From Phycisphaerae bacterium (GTDB lineage: Bacteria > Planctomycetota > Phycisphaerae > Phycisphaerales > SM1A02): a DNA stretch of 6,956 nt. Positions 1 to 5,982 of the stretch are shown piece after piece. A program made the position numbers and the translations under genes. The DNA lies in the NCBI GenBank assembly GCA_016873375.1, contig VGXJ01000097.1, forward strand, positions 1 through 6,956, read 5' to 3'. Each line of letters starts with the position of its first letter. Positions within the stretch are counted from its first letter, which is position 1. Under the pieces are notes generated by a model, which was given only the letters and a program-made list of their open reading frames with translations, was not told where the DNA came from and ran no database searches.

Positions 1-168
1 AACCCCGACCTCGAGGGCGACAGCACGGGGCTGTTCGTCGCGCAGGCGCTTGAAGGGACTGGCGTCGCCGTGAGCCGACTTGCGCGTGGCTTGCCCAGCG
101 GTTCCCACATCGAGTTCGCCAACCGAGCCGCGCTCGCGGATGCGATCAGCCACCGGCAGCGGCTCTGA
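1..168 (+). CDS. recR: Recombination mediator RecR, C-terminal end (5' part outside window)
   Basis: Only the last 55 residues are present. RecR works with RecO (and RecF) to load RecA onto SSB-coated single-stranded DNA during gap repair. The fragment opens with NPDLEGDST, the distal part of the Toprim domain, where RecR proteins carry an N-P-x-x-E-G-[ED]-x-T signature. It continues with VSRLARGLPSG and the IEFANRAALADAI tail, matching the family's usual T/S-R-L-A-x-G-x-P-x-G and E-Y/F-x-[DN] ending before the C-terminus. The reading frame is open from base 1 and closes with TGA at 166-168. The N-terminal helix-hairpin-helix and zinc finger would lie upstream of the window. It sits 3 bases before rpoN on the same strand and in the same frame, so the two are probably cotranscribed. 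Identity is seen from motifs; function is from family knowledge. Confidence 0.93.
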   Translation, partial: NPDLEGDSTGLFVAQALEGTGVAVSRLARGLPSGSHIEFANRAALADAISHRQRL

Positions 169-171
169 GCC

Positions 172-1698
172 ATGTCAGGGATGGGCTTCAACCTCTCACA
201 GGGGACGCGACTCGGGCAGAACCTGAAGCTCTCGCCGCGGATGCTCACCACGATGAGCGTGCTGCAGCTGCCGCTGGGCGAGCTCGAGGAGCGCGTCGAG
301 CAGGAACTGCAGGAGAACATTGCGCTCGAGCGCGCGGAACCAGATGGATCGTCGATGGATCCCGTCGATGCCCGCACCGATGGCCAGGACGCCGGTGACG
401 GGGCCGATGACCGGGCGCTCGTCGTCGACGGCGGCGGCGCTGCCGACTTCGACCGGCTCGATCGCTTCGAGCGTCGCTACGGCGAGGACCTCGACAGCGA
501 TTCATGGCGGGAATCGCGCCGGCTCGACGGCGAACCTGACGCCCGCACCGAGGCGATGGCCAACACGCCTGCACGCACGGCGAGCCTCGAGGAACAGCTC
601 TTGGAGCAGTGGATGCTGGTCGATGCCAGCCCCCGGATGTCGGCGATCGGGCGCGCGCTCGCGGGGTTCGTCGGCGAGGATGGGCTGCTGCACACGCCGG
701 TCGAGGCGATCACGGCGGCCGCCGCGCCGGTCGTCGACCCGCCGGCGACCGAGGCCGAGGTCCGCGAGGCGTCGCGGCTCTTCCAGCACCTGCTCGAGCC
801 GCCGGGCATGGGTGCGTCGGATGTGCGGGAAAGCCTGCTCTCGCAACTTGATGTCGTGCGTGGCCGCGCTGGCGATGACGACCGCGCCTGGCACGATGCG
901 CGCCTGCTGATCGAGCACCATCTTGAGGATCTCGAGGCCAACCGGATCCCCCGCATCCAGGAACGGACCGGCATGACGACGGCGCAGCTCGACGCGGCGC
1001 GCACGATGCTGCAGCACCTTGATCCATCGCCTGCATCCGGCCTCACCTCGCGGCCCGTGCCGGGGATCCGCCCCGATGTGATCGTGACCCACGATGCCGC
1101 GAGCGATCGCTGGAGCGCGCGCCTGGCCGACGGTAGCGAGCCGAGCGTGCGACTTGCCGAGGAGTATGTACGCATGAGCCGCGATCCCAAGGTCGACAAG
1201 TCGACGCGCGACCTCATCAAGTCCAACATGCAGCGCGGCCGCTGGTTCATCGAGGCGCTCGGCCAGCGGGGCGCGACGCTGCTGCGCGTGGTCGAGCGCG
1301 TGCTCGATCGCCAGCGTGACTGGTTCGAGTTCGGCCCCGGGCACCTGAAGCCGCTCCCGATGGTCGAGGTCGCCGCCGACATCGGCATGAACGTGAGCAC
1401 GGTCAGTCGCGCCGTGGCGGGAAAGTGGCTCCAGACGCCGCGCGGCGTCGTCGAACTTCGCAGGTTCTTCACCGGCGGCACGCACACCGAACAGGGGGCC
1501 GTGTCATGGGATGCGATCAAGGAGCGCCTGCGCGAGGTGGTCGCTGCCGAGGACCGTGCGAAGCCGCTGTCGGATGAGGCGATCGCCAAGGCCCTCAAGG
1601 CCGAGGGCATCACGCTCGCGCGACGCACGGTCGTGAAGTACCGCGAGCAGCTCGGGATCCCGCCTGCGCGCCTGCGTCGGGCGCATCCGGGCACCTGA
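172..1698 (+). CDS. rpoN: RNA polymerase sigma-54 factor
   Basis: This is the alternative sigma factor that recognises -24/-12 promoters and needs an AAA+ enhancer-binding protein to melt DNA. Region I is residues 6-53 (RLGQNLKLSPRML, then VLQLPLGELEERVEQELQEN). Residues 55-135 form an acidic, low-complexity region II linker. The core-binding domain runs from about 137 (SLEEQLLEQW) to 340. The DNA-binding domain includes a helix-turn-helix around 398-425 with STVSR (409-413), K418 and TPRG (422-425), followed by FF. The RpoN box is ARRTVVKYRE (483-492), nine of ten residues matching the canonical ARRTVAKYRE. At 508 residues it is full length for the family. Unusual: region I has ENIALE, with Ile50 where the family normally has Pro. 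ATG 172 is 3 bases after the recR stop; ATG 181 is a possible alternative start. No good Shine-Dalgarno is visible, so translational coupling to recR is likely. The usual Proteobacterial neighbours (lptB, hpf, ptsN) are absent on the sides visible here. Confidence 0.97.
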   Translation: MSGMGFNLSQGTRLGQNLKLSPRMLTTMSVLQLPLGELEERVEQELQENIALERAEPDGSSMDPVDARTDGQDAGDGADDRALVVDGGGAADFDRLDRFERRYGEDLDSDSWRESRRLDGEPDARTEAMANTPARTASLEEQLLEQWMLVDASPRMSAIGRALAGFVGEDGLLHTPVEAITAAAAPVVDPPATEAEVREASRLFQHLLEPPGMGASDVRESLLSQLDVVRGRAGDDDRAWHDARLLIEHHLEDLEANRIPRIQERTGMTTAQLDAARTMLQHLDPSPASGLTSRPVPGIRPDVIVTHDAASDRWSARLADGSEPSVRLAEEYVRMSRDPKVDKSTRDLIKSNMQRGRWFIEALGQRGATLLRVVERVLDRQRDWFEFGPGHLKPLPMVEVAADIGMNVSTVSRAVAGKWLQTPRGVVELRRFFTGGTHTEQGAVSWDAIKERLREVVAAEDRAKPLSDEAIAKALKAEGITLARRTVVKYREQLGIPPARLRRAHPGT

Positions 1699-1703
1699 GC
1701 CGC

Positions 1704-1716
1704 TAGGCTCCGCCGC
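1704..1716 (+). promoter_or_regulatory. Candidate leaderless promoter (-10 element TAGGCT) for the aminotransferase gene
   Basis: TAGGCT at 1704-1709 fits TAnnnT and ends 7 bases before ATG 1717, so transcription would begin at or next to the start codon. No Shine-Dalgarno sequence lies in the 18-base gap after rpoN and no convincing -35 box is seen. The hexamer overlaps a perfect 5-bp inverted repeat, GAGCC (1697-1701) and GGCTC (1706-1710) with a 4-base loop, which could be a protein-binding dyad or chance. The same hexamer placement recurs before the genes at 5983 and 6662. Confidence 0.45.
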
Positions 1717-2589
1717 ATGGCGACCATCTGGTTCGACGGATCCATCGTCCCGCAGCACGAGGCCAAGGTCTCGGTCTACGACCACGGCCTGCTCTACGGC
1801 GACGGCGTCTTCGAGGGGATCCGCGTCTACGGCGGCCGCGTTTTCAAGATGCAGTCGCACCTTCGGCGGCTCTATGAGAGCGCCGAGCGCATCCGCCTGT
1901 CGATCCCGTACACGCTGGCCGAGCTCGAGCAGGCGCTGCGCGACACCGTGCGCACGAGCGGCAAGCCCGATGCCTACATCCGCCTCGTCGTCACGCGCGG
2001 CGTGGGCACCCTGGGCCTGAACCCGTTCACCTGCCCGATGCCGCACGTGTTCATCATCTGCGACTCGATCCAGCTCTATCCGCCGCAGCTCTACAACACC
2101 GGCATGAAGGTGATCGTCTCCCAGCGGCCGCGCATCCCGGTCGCGTGCCTTGATCCTGCGATCAAGAGCCTGAACTACCTCAACAACATCCTGGCCAAGA
2201 TCGAGTCGATCGATGCAGGCGTGCTCGAGGCCATCATGCTCAACACCGATGGCCAGGTCGCCGAGTGCACCGGTGACAACATCTTCGTGGTGAAGGATGG
2301 TGCGATCACGACGCCCCCGCCCGACGCAGGGCTGCTGAACGGCGTCACGCGTCGCTTCGTGATCGAGACGCTGTGTCCCGCACTGGGCATTCCCTGCACG
2401 GAACGGCACATGGTGCTTGATGATGTCTACGCCGCCGACGAGGTCTTCCTGACCGGTACCGCAGCCGAGGTCATCGGCGTGAACGCGGTCGGTGACCATG
2501 TGATCGGCGCGGGGCGCGGCGGTCCGGTCACCGCGCGACTCACCGCGGAGTTCCGCCGCCGCGTCGCGGCGGGCGCGCCGGAGGATTGA
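1717..2589 (+). CDS. ilvE: Branched-chain-amino-acid-type aminotransferase (PLP fold type IV)
   Basis: A class IV PLP-dependent aminotransferase, most likely converting Val/Leu/Ile to and from their 2-oxo acids with glutamate/2-oxoglutarate in the cytoplasm. The N-terminus YDHGLLYGDGVFEGIRVY (21-38) is typical of IlvE proteins. Lys150 in IKSLNYLNN is the predicted Schiff-base lysine, Glu183 in the VAECTGDN segment is the predicted partner of the PLP ring nitrogen, and GTAAEV (247-252) matches the phosphate-binding loop. The length of 290 residues is normal for the family. D-amino-acid aminotransferase and 4-amino-4-deoxychorismate lyase share the fold; the N-terminal motif and the LNYLNNILAK segment favour a branched-chain enzyme, but substrate is inferred. 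ATG 1717 is supported by good alignment of the short N-terminus and by the hexamer at 1704. It is followed after 6 bases by a zinc-ribbon membrane protein in the same frame, probably cotranscribed. No ilv biosynthetic genes are adjacent. Confidence 0.92.
   Translation: MATIWFDGSIVPQHEAKVSVYDHGLLYGDGVFEGIRVYGGRVFKMQSHLRRLYESAERIRLSIPYTLAELEQALRDTVRTSGKPDAYIRLVVTRGVGTLGLNPFTCPMPHVFIICDSIQLYPPQLYNTGMKVIVSQRPRIPVACLDPAIKSLNYLNNILAKIESIDAGVLEAIMLNTDGQVAECTGDNIFVVKDGAITTPPPDAGLLNGVTRRFVIETLCPALGIPCTERHMVLDDVYAADEVFLTGTAAEVIGVNAVGDHVIGAGRGGPVTARLTAEFRRRVAAGAPED
2580..2584 (+). promoter_or_regulatory. Shine-Dalgarno-like GGAGG for the zinc-ribbon membrane protein
   Basis: GGAGG lies in the last codons of the aminotransferase gene, 11 bases before the GTG start at 2596. 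The spacing is a little long, but this is the clearest ribosome-binding-like sequence near any start in the window. It supports translation of the downstream gene from a shared transcript. Confidence 0.4.
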
Positions 2590-2595
2590 CGCCGC

Positions 2596-3483
2596 GTGCG
2601 CTGCCGCAGCTGCCAGCACGAACTCTGGAATGTTCGCCCGGGCCCGTGCCCGGAATGCGGTGAGCCGTTCAATCCGCGCACCGCCATCTTCGAGCGCTAC
2701 AGCGCGCACTTCTGCTGCCCGCACTGCGGCGAGGCCTACTGGGGCAATGGCAAGGATGGCCTGCCCGATCCGCCGGAGTTTGCATGCGCGCGCTGTTCGG
2801 GCATCGTGCGACTGGAGGAGATGGTGCTGCGTCCGGCACCCGGGCAGGAGGGTCGCGAGATCCGCCAAGACCTGCATCCGTTCGAGGGCTCGCCGAAGGG
2901 GCTGTTGCGCCGCACATGGGACACGCTGTCGATGGCGACGAGCGATCCCGTCCGGCTCGGGCGGGCGTTGCCACCTCGGCCGGATCTGGCGCAGGCTGGC
3001 CTCTTTGCCGGCCTGATCGCAGGCGTCGGTGTGGGGGCAGCGCTTGCACCAGCCGTCGTGACCACCGCGTACAACCTGATCACGGTCGGTTCGATCGATG
3101 TGCTGTCGATGCGCAGCAGCGATTTGCAGCTCGTCGTTGGCGCCGCCATGGGTGCCGCCGTCATCGGCTCGATCGTGTACCTGGGACTCATCGCCTTGAT
3201 CATCGCCATCATCCTGCGCGTGATGAACCCGCGCGCGTTCGATGCACGGCGCATCGTGGCCTGCTGGTGCTACGCGAGCGGTGTGACCGTGCTTGGTGCG
3301 CTTCCCTGCATCGGCGCCTGTGCCACACCCCTGATCATGATCCTCGGGCCGCGGATCTTTGCGCAGGAGCTGCTCGGCGCTGGGCTGGTCTCCAAGGGAT
3401 TCGTGACACACATCAACGTGGTGTCGATCGTGCTGATGATCGCGGGATTCTTCGGCCTTGCCGTGCTGACGATGAACGTGTGA
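2596..3483 (+). CDS. Membrane protein with N-terminal zinc ribbons, function unknown
   Basis: I do not recognise a named family. The first 70 residues carry four Cys-x2-Cys pairs: C3/C6 with C18/C21 (CRSC and CPEC) and C41/C44 with C64/C67 (CPHC and CARC), which fits two rubredoxin-like zinc ribbons in tandem. A linker of about 55 residues leads to a hydrophobic domain with roughly four membrane segments near residues 132-157, 178-207, 219-250 and 272-293, resembling Yip1-like small membrane proteins in layout. The ribbons would be cytosolic if the N-terminus is inside. The GTG at 2596 is forced: the aminotransferase TGA (2587-2589) is in the same frame just upstream, and the next residues already hold the first Cys pair. 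Proteins starting with a CxxC...CPECG ribbon joined to a membrane domain are, as I recall, frequent in Phycisphaerae-like planctomycetes. A link to amino acid metabolism is suggested only by operon position. Confidence 0.88.
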   Translation: MRCRSCQHELWNVRPGPCPECGEPFNPRTAIFERYSAHFCCPHCGEAYWGNGKDGLPDPPEFACARCSGIVRLEEMVLRPAPGQEGREIRQDLHPFEGSPKGLLRRTWDTLSMATSDPVRLGRALPPRPDLAQAGLFAGLIAGVGVGAALAPAVVTTAYNLITVGSIDVLSMRSSDLQLVVGAAMGAAVIGSIVYLGLIALIIAIILRVMNPRAFDARRIVACWCYASGVTVLGALPCIGACATPLIMILGPRIFAQELLGAGLVSKGFVTHINVVSIVLMIAGFFGLAVLTMNV

Positions 3484-3518
3484 TCGCCTGGTGCTGGCCG
3501 GGCCGCGTTCACACCTTC
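3474..3518. terminator. Candidate bidirectional terminator between convergent genes
   Basis: The 25-base gap between the convergent stop codons can fold as a hairpin. An outer arm at 3474-3483 (GAACGTGTGA) pairs with 3509-3518 (TCACACCTTC) at nine of ten positions. An inner stem, GCCTGG (3486-3491) with CCGGGC (3498-3503), has one T-G wobble and a 6-base loop. Both stop codons lie in the outer arm. No T-tract follows on either strand, so it is not a classical intrinsic terminator. Part of the outer symmetry arises because both proteins end in Val-TGA (GTGTGA). Confidence 0.35.
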
Positions 3519-5062
3519 GCTCGCGCCCAGCCTCCGTGCAGGAAGCGCGCCAGGAACAGGAGCCCGCGCACGGCGAGCTCGGTGCAGAGCCCGATCCAGA
3601 TGCCCGTCAGCCCCTTGCCCAGCTTCACACCCAAGAGCCACGCGAGCGGCAACCTGAGCCCGTAGCAGGAGACGAAGGTGATCGCGAGCACCCATGTGGT
3701 GTCGCCCGCACCGCGGATGCCGTTGCGGATCACCATGGCCATCGCGAAGAAGATCTGGATCAGCCCGCAGATGAAGAGCAGCGAGGGCACCTCGCGCAGG
3801 TGCACCGGATCCTCGCTGATGATGCGCGTGAGCGGTTCACCGAGGGTCATGAACGCGATGCCGAACCCGCCCATGATCGCCATGCCCACCACATTGCATC
3901 GCCAGATCGCGGTGCGTGCCTTGGAGGCGCTGCCTGCACCGAGGAACTGTCCGGCGAGCGCGCCCGCGGCCGTGCCCATGGCGAAGCCCGGCAGGAAGCT
4001 GAAGGCCTCCCACTGCACGGCGATCATGTGCGCGCCGACCAGGCCCTGGCGCGGCACGCCATCGTTCCCCTCGGCCAGGCTGATCATGCCGATGAACGCC
4101 ATGACGAAGAGGTTCACGGCCCACAGCGTCACGCCCTCGAAGAAGTTCGGGATGCCCACACGCGCGATCCGCCAAGTCGTGGCGCGGTCCAGTCGTACAT
4201 CGCGCCGCTCCAAGCGAAGGTCCTTGACGCCGCGGCTGAGCACGCGCCATGTCATCCAAGCCCCGACTGCGTACCCGATCACCGTACCGATGGCGATCCC
4301 GGCGACGCCCCACTCGGTGGCGTCGATCCCAAGGAGGTTGGGCAGGCGCACACCGCCCAGCCGCATCTCCACACCCGAGAGCAGGATGCTCAGTACCACA
4401 TTCACCACATTGACCCAGGCGGAGATGATCGAGGGTTTCGTGGTCTCGCCCGCCCCGTGCAGGATCATCGAGCCGATGCTCATGACCGAGAGGAACGGCA
4501 TCGCGACGGCGTTGATGCGCGTGTACTGGATGCAGAACTCCGCACTGCGGCCGTGCAGCTCGCACAGTTCCGCCAAGGGCACGACCGCGAACCAGAGCAC
4601 CACCCCGACGATCGAGCCCCACGCCAGGCCGAGTGCGAGCCCACGCCCGGCGACCACCTGGGCTTCGCCGGGATTGCCGGCGCCCATGGCGCGTGCGATG
4701 ATCGCCTGTGCGCCGACGCCCACCCCCATGAGCGCGATGCCGATGAACCACCCCACATAGGCGCCGATCCCGATGCCATCGAGAGCAGGTGTGGCCACGC
4801 CGTCGGGCAGGCTGCCAGCCACCATCTTGTCGACCAGCCCGACGCACGCGGCCATGACTTGCTGAAGGAGCACCGGCCAGGAAAGCACCCAGATCGCACG
4901 ATTGATCGAGAGCCCCGCAAGCTTGCCGCTGCGGATCGTTCCCTGTTCATCCAGTGCGATCTCTGCCTCGATCACCGCCGAAACGGGGCTCATCGGATCG
5001 TCAGGGGAGATCACAGTCGTGGGATCGATCCCTCGGTCACTGCCTGGCGTTGGCATGGTCAC
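3509..5062 (-). CDS. MATE-family multidrug/Na+ (H+) efflux transporter
   Basis: A 517-residue inner-membrane exporter of the MATE (multidrug and toxic compound extrusion) family, which expels cationic compounds in exchange for Na+ or H+. After a hydrophilic N-terminal tail of about 50 residues come about twelve hydrophobic segments in two homologous halves. The first half starts at WVLSWPVLLQQVMAACVGLVDKMVAG (about 57-83, broken here as WVLSWPVLLQ then QVMAACVGLV), the second near 297-326. Repeat hallmarks are seen in both halves: ARAMGAGNPGEA (123-134) mirrors GQFLGAGSASKA (371-382), and HGAGETTKP (202-210) mirrors RGAGDTTWV (450-458). The substrate cannot be read from the sequence. The start is GTG at 5062 or ATG at 5056; no clear Shine-Dalgarno is visible. 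It begins 21 bases after the stop of the HEAT-repeat lipoprotein gene and is probably cotranscribed with it. It converges with the zinc-ribbon gene. Confidence 0.95.
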   Translation of the reverse strand: MTMPTPGSDRGIDPTTVISPDDPMSPVSAVIEAEIALDEQGTIRSGKLAGLSINRAIWVLSWPVLLQQVMAACVGLVDKMVAGSLPDGVATPALDGIGIGAYVGWFIGIALMGVGVGAQAIIARAMGAGNPGEAQVVAGRGLALGLAWGSIVGVVLWFAVVPLAELCELHGRSAEFCIQYTRINAVAMPFLSVMSIGSMILHGAGETTKPSIISAWVNVVNVVLSILLSGVEMRLGGVRLPNLLGIDATEWGVAGIAIGTVIGYAVGAWMTWRVLSRGVKDLRLERRDVRLDRATTWRIARVGIPNFFEGVTLWAVNLFVMAFIGMISLAEGNDGVPRQGLVGAHMIAVQWEAFSFLPGFAMGTAAGALAGQFLGAGSASKARTAIWRCNVVGMAIMGGFGIAFMTLGEPLTRIISEDPVHLREVPSLLFICGLIQIFFAMAMVIRNGIRGAGDTTWVLAITFVSCYGLRLPLAWLLGVKLGKGLTGIWIGLCTELAVRGLLFLARFLHGGWARAKV

Positions 5063-5083
5063 GGCGCGCTGGCTTCGCCGCGA

Positions 5084-5941
5084 TCAGGGCGCGGGATTCG
5101 CAGCGGGCGTGGTTGGGGAGGCCGCAGGCTCGACATAGGTCGGTCGTGCGGCGGCGGCCAAGCCGATCGGGGCGCCAGGGACCTCGAATCGCGGCCGGTC
5201 CCAGAAGATGATCCAGTCCCATGTCTCGAAATCGCGCCGGTAGGTCGGGTAGGTGAAGGCGTTCTCAGCGCGGAAGCGACCAGCCACGGGCTGCAGGGCA
5301 TACCACTCGAGCCACCGGGTGCGGTCGGTGCCGAAGTCGCGGCCGGTGATGAGCCAAAGGCTTTGCGAGGCGGCTAAGTTCACGCACAGTTCAGGCTGAT
5401 CGAGCGCCGCGATCAGCGCCTGCACCACGCTGTCTTCCGGGTACTGGCCGAGCGCGATGGCGAGTTCGGTGCGCACATCCGTCTCTTCCGTCTCTTCGAG
5501 CAGGCGCGTCCAGAGCTGATCGATGACCTCCCGGTTGTGCAGCCGCTGCAGGCCACGCGCCGCGGCAAGGCGCACAGGCGCGGCTGCATCCTTGAGCTGC
5601 AGCGCGATCAGCTTGGCCTCGGTGGGCTGCGCGAATCGGCAGAGGCTCTCGATTGCTGCCGCCTTCACCAGCGGGTCGCGAGACTCCGTCACGTAAATGC
5701 GGTAAAGCTCGATGTAGGTCGGATCGCCACCGAAGGTCGCGGTGCCCAGCAGCACAAGGCCTCGGCGCTGGGCTTCGGGGTCGCTGGGATCGACAGCCCA
5801 AGCCGCGGCCTCCTGCGGCGTGGGCGGGCTGAACGACTTGCCCAGCAGGTCGAAGTCGCTCATCATCGAGTCGCACGCAGCGAGCGGGACGAGCGCAAGG
5901 ACAGTCAGGAGGCGAAGGAGCATGGTGGTCGAGGAGGGCAT
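5084..5941 (-). CDS. HEAT-repeat lipoprotein, function unknown
   Basis: A 285-residue predicted lipoprotein. The N-terminus has a short polar start, a hydrophobic stretch (LLRLLTVLALVPL) and a lipobox LAAC ending at Cys23, the predicted lipidated residue after signal peptidase II cleavage. Asp24 follows; in E. coli Asp at +2 favours inner-membrane retention, though whether that rule holds here is unknown. Residues about 53-198 look like four or five HEAT/PBS-type helical repeats (for example LVKAAAIESLCRF, VRLAAARGLQRL, VRTELAIALGQY), usually a protein-docking scaffold. A distinct C-terminal part (about 203-252) is rich in Trp, Tyr and Phe, with WLEWYALQP and ETWDWIIFWDRP. The tail is Pro/Ala-rich and probably disordered. 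ATG 5941 is chosen; ATG 5923 (Met7) would leave a signal peptide beginning MLLRLL and is a fair alternative. It precedes the MATE gene and is divergent from the MBL hydrolase. Role inferred only as an envelope scaffold or assembly factor. Confidence 0.86.
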   Translation of the reverse strand: MPSSTTMLLRLLTVLALVPLAACDSMMSDFDLLGKSFSPPTPQEAAAWAVDPSDPEAQRRGLVLLGTATFGGDPTYIELYRIYVTESRDPLVKAAAIESLCRFAQPTEAKLIALQLKDAAAPVRLAAARGLQRLHNREVIDQLWTRLLEETEETDVRTELAIALGQYPEDSVVQALIAALDQPELCVNLAASQSLWLITGRDFGTDRTRWLEWYALQPVAGRFRAENAFTYPTYRRDFETWDWIIFWDRPRFEVPGAPIGLAAAARPTYVEPAASPTTPAANPAP

Positions 5942-5959
5942 CGTGCCGGGCGTGGCGGG

Positions 5960-5965
5960 AGCGTA
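5960..5965 (-). promoter_or_regulatory. Candidate -10 element TACGCT for the lipoprotein gene
   Basis: On the minus strand TACGCT (5965 to 5960) fits TAnnnT and lies 18 bases upstream of ATG 5941, which would give a leader of roughly 11 bases. No -35 box is evident. It is five bases from the plus-strand hexamer at 5971-5976. Support is weaker than for the plus-strand sites because the spacing to the start differs. Confidence 0.25.
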
Positions 5966-5970
5966 GCCGT

Positions 5971-5982
5971 TATCGTCGCTGC
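5971..5982 (+). promoter_or_regulatory. Candidate leaderless promoter (-10 element TATCGT) for the MBL hydrolase gene
   Basis: TATCGT at 5971-5976 fits TAnnnT and ends 6 bases before ATG 5983, which would place the transcript start at or beside the start codon. No Shine-Dalgarno sequence is present. A perfect inverted repeat, CGTCGC (5974-5979) and GCGACG (5986-5991), brackets the ATG with a 6-base spacer and overlaps the hexamer. It could serve as a binding site, but if the mRNA is leaderless the left arm would not be transcribed. Confidence 0.45.

Noticed and set aside
889..903. Possible sigma-54 promoter (TGGCACG with GG-N10-GC) inside rpoN
   Set aside because: The -12 half reads GCGC rather than TTGC, it lies deep within coding sequence, and no gene start follows it. 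GG-N10-GC alone is frequent in GC-rich DNA.
477..1766. Minus-strand open frames of 327-429 codons opposite rpoN
   Set aside because: Ser/Arg-rich low-complexity translations fully covered by a motif-complete rpoN gene.
2587..2598. Aminotransferase and zinc-ribbon protein as one recoded fusion through the in-frame TGA
   Set aside because: The aminotransferase is full length at its TGA, the next gene has its own GTG and a GGAGG, and no selenocysteine-type element is visible.
1504..3411. Very long open frame (635 codons) on the minus strand
   Set aside because: It lies opposite rpoN, the aminotransferase and the zinc-ribbon gene, which have clear family motifs. Its translation is Arg/Asp/His-rich without recognisable domains, as expected for a GC-rich antisense shadow.
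3491..5377. Very long open frame (628 codons) on the plus strand
   Set aside because: It is antisense to the MATE gene and part of the lipoprotein gene. The product is charged, His/Asp/Arg-rich and without domain motifs or hydrophobic segments.
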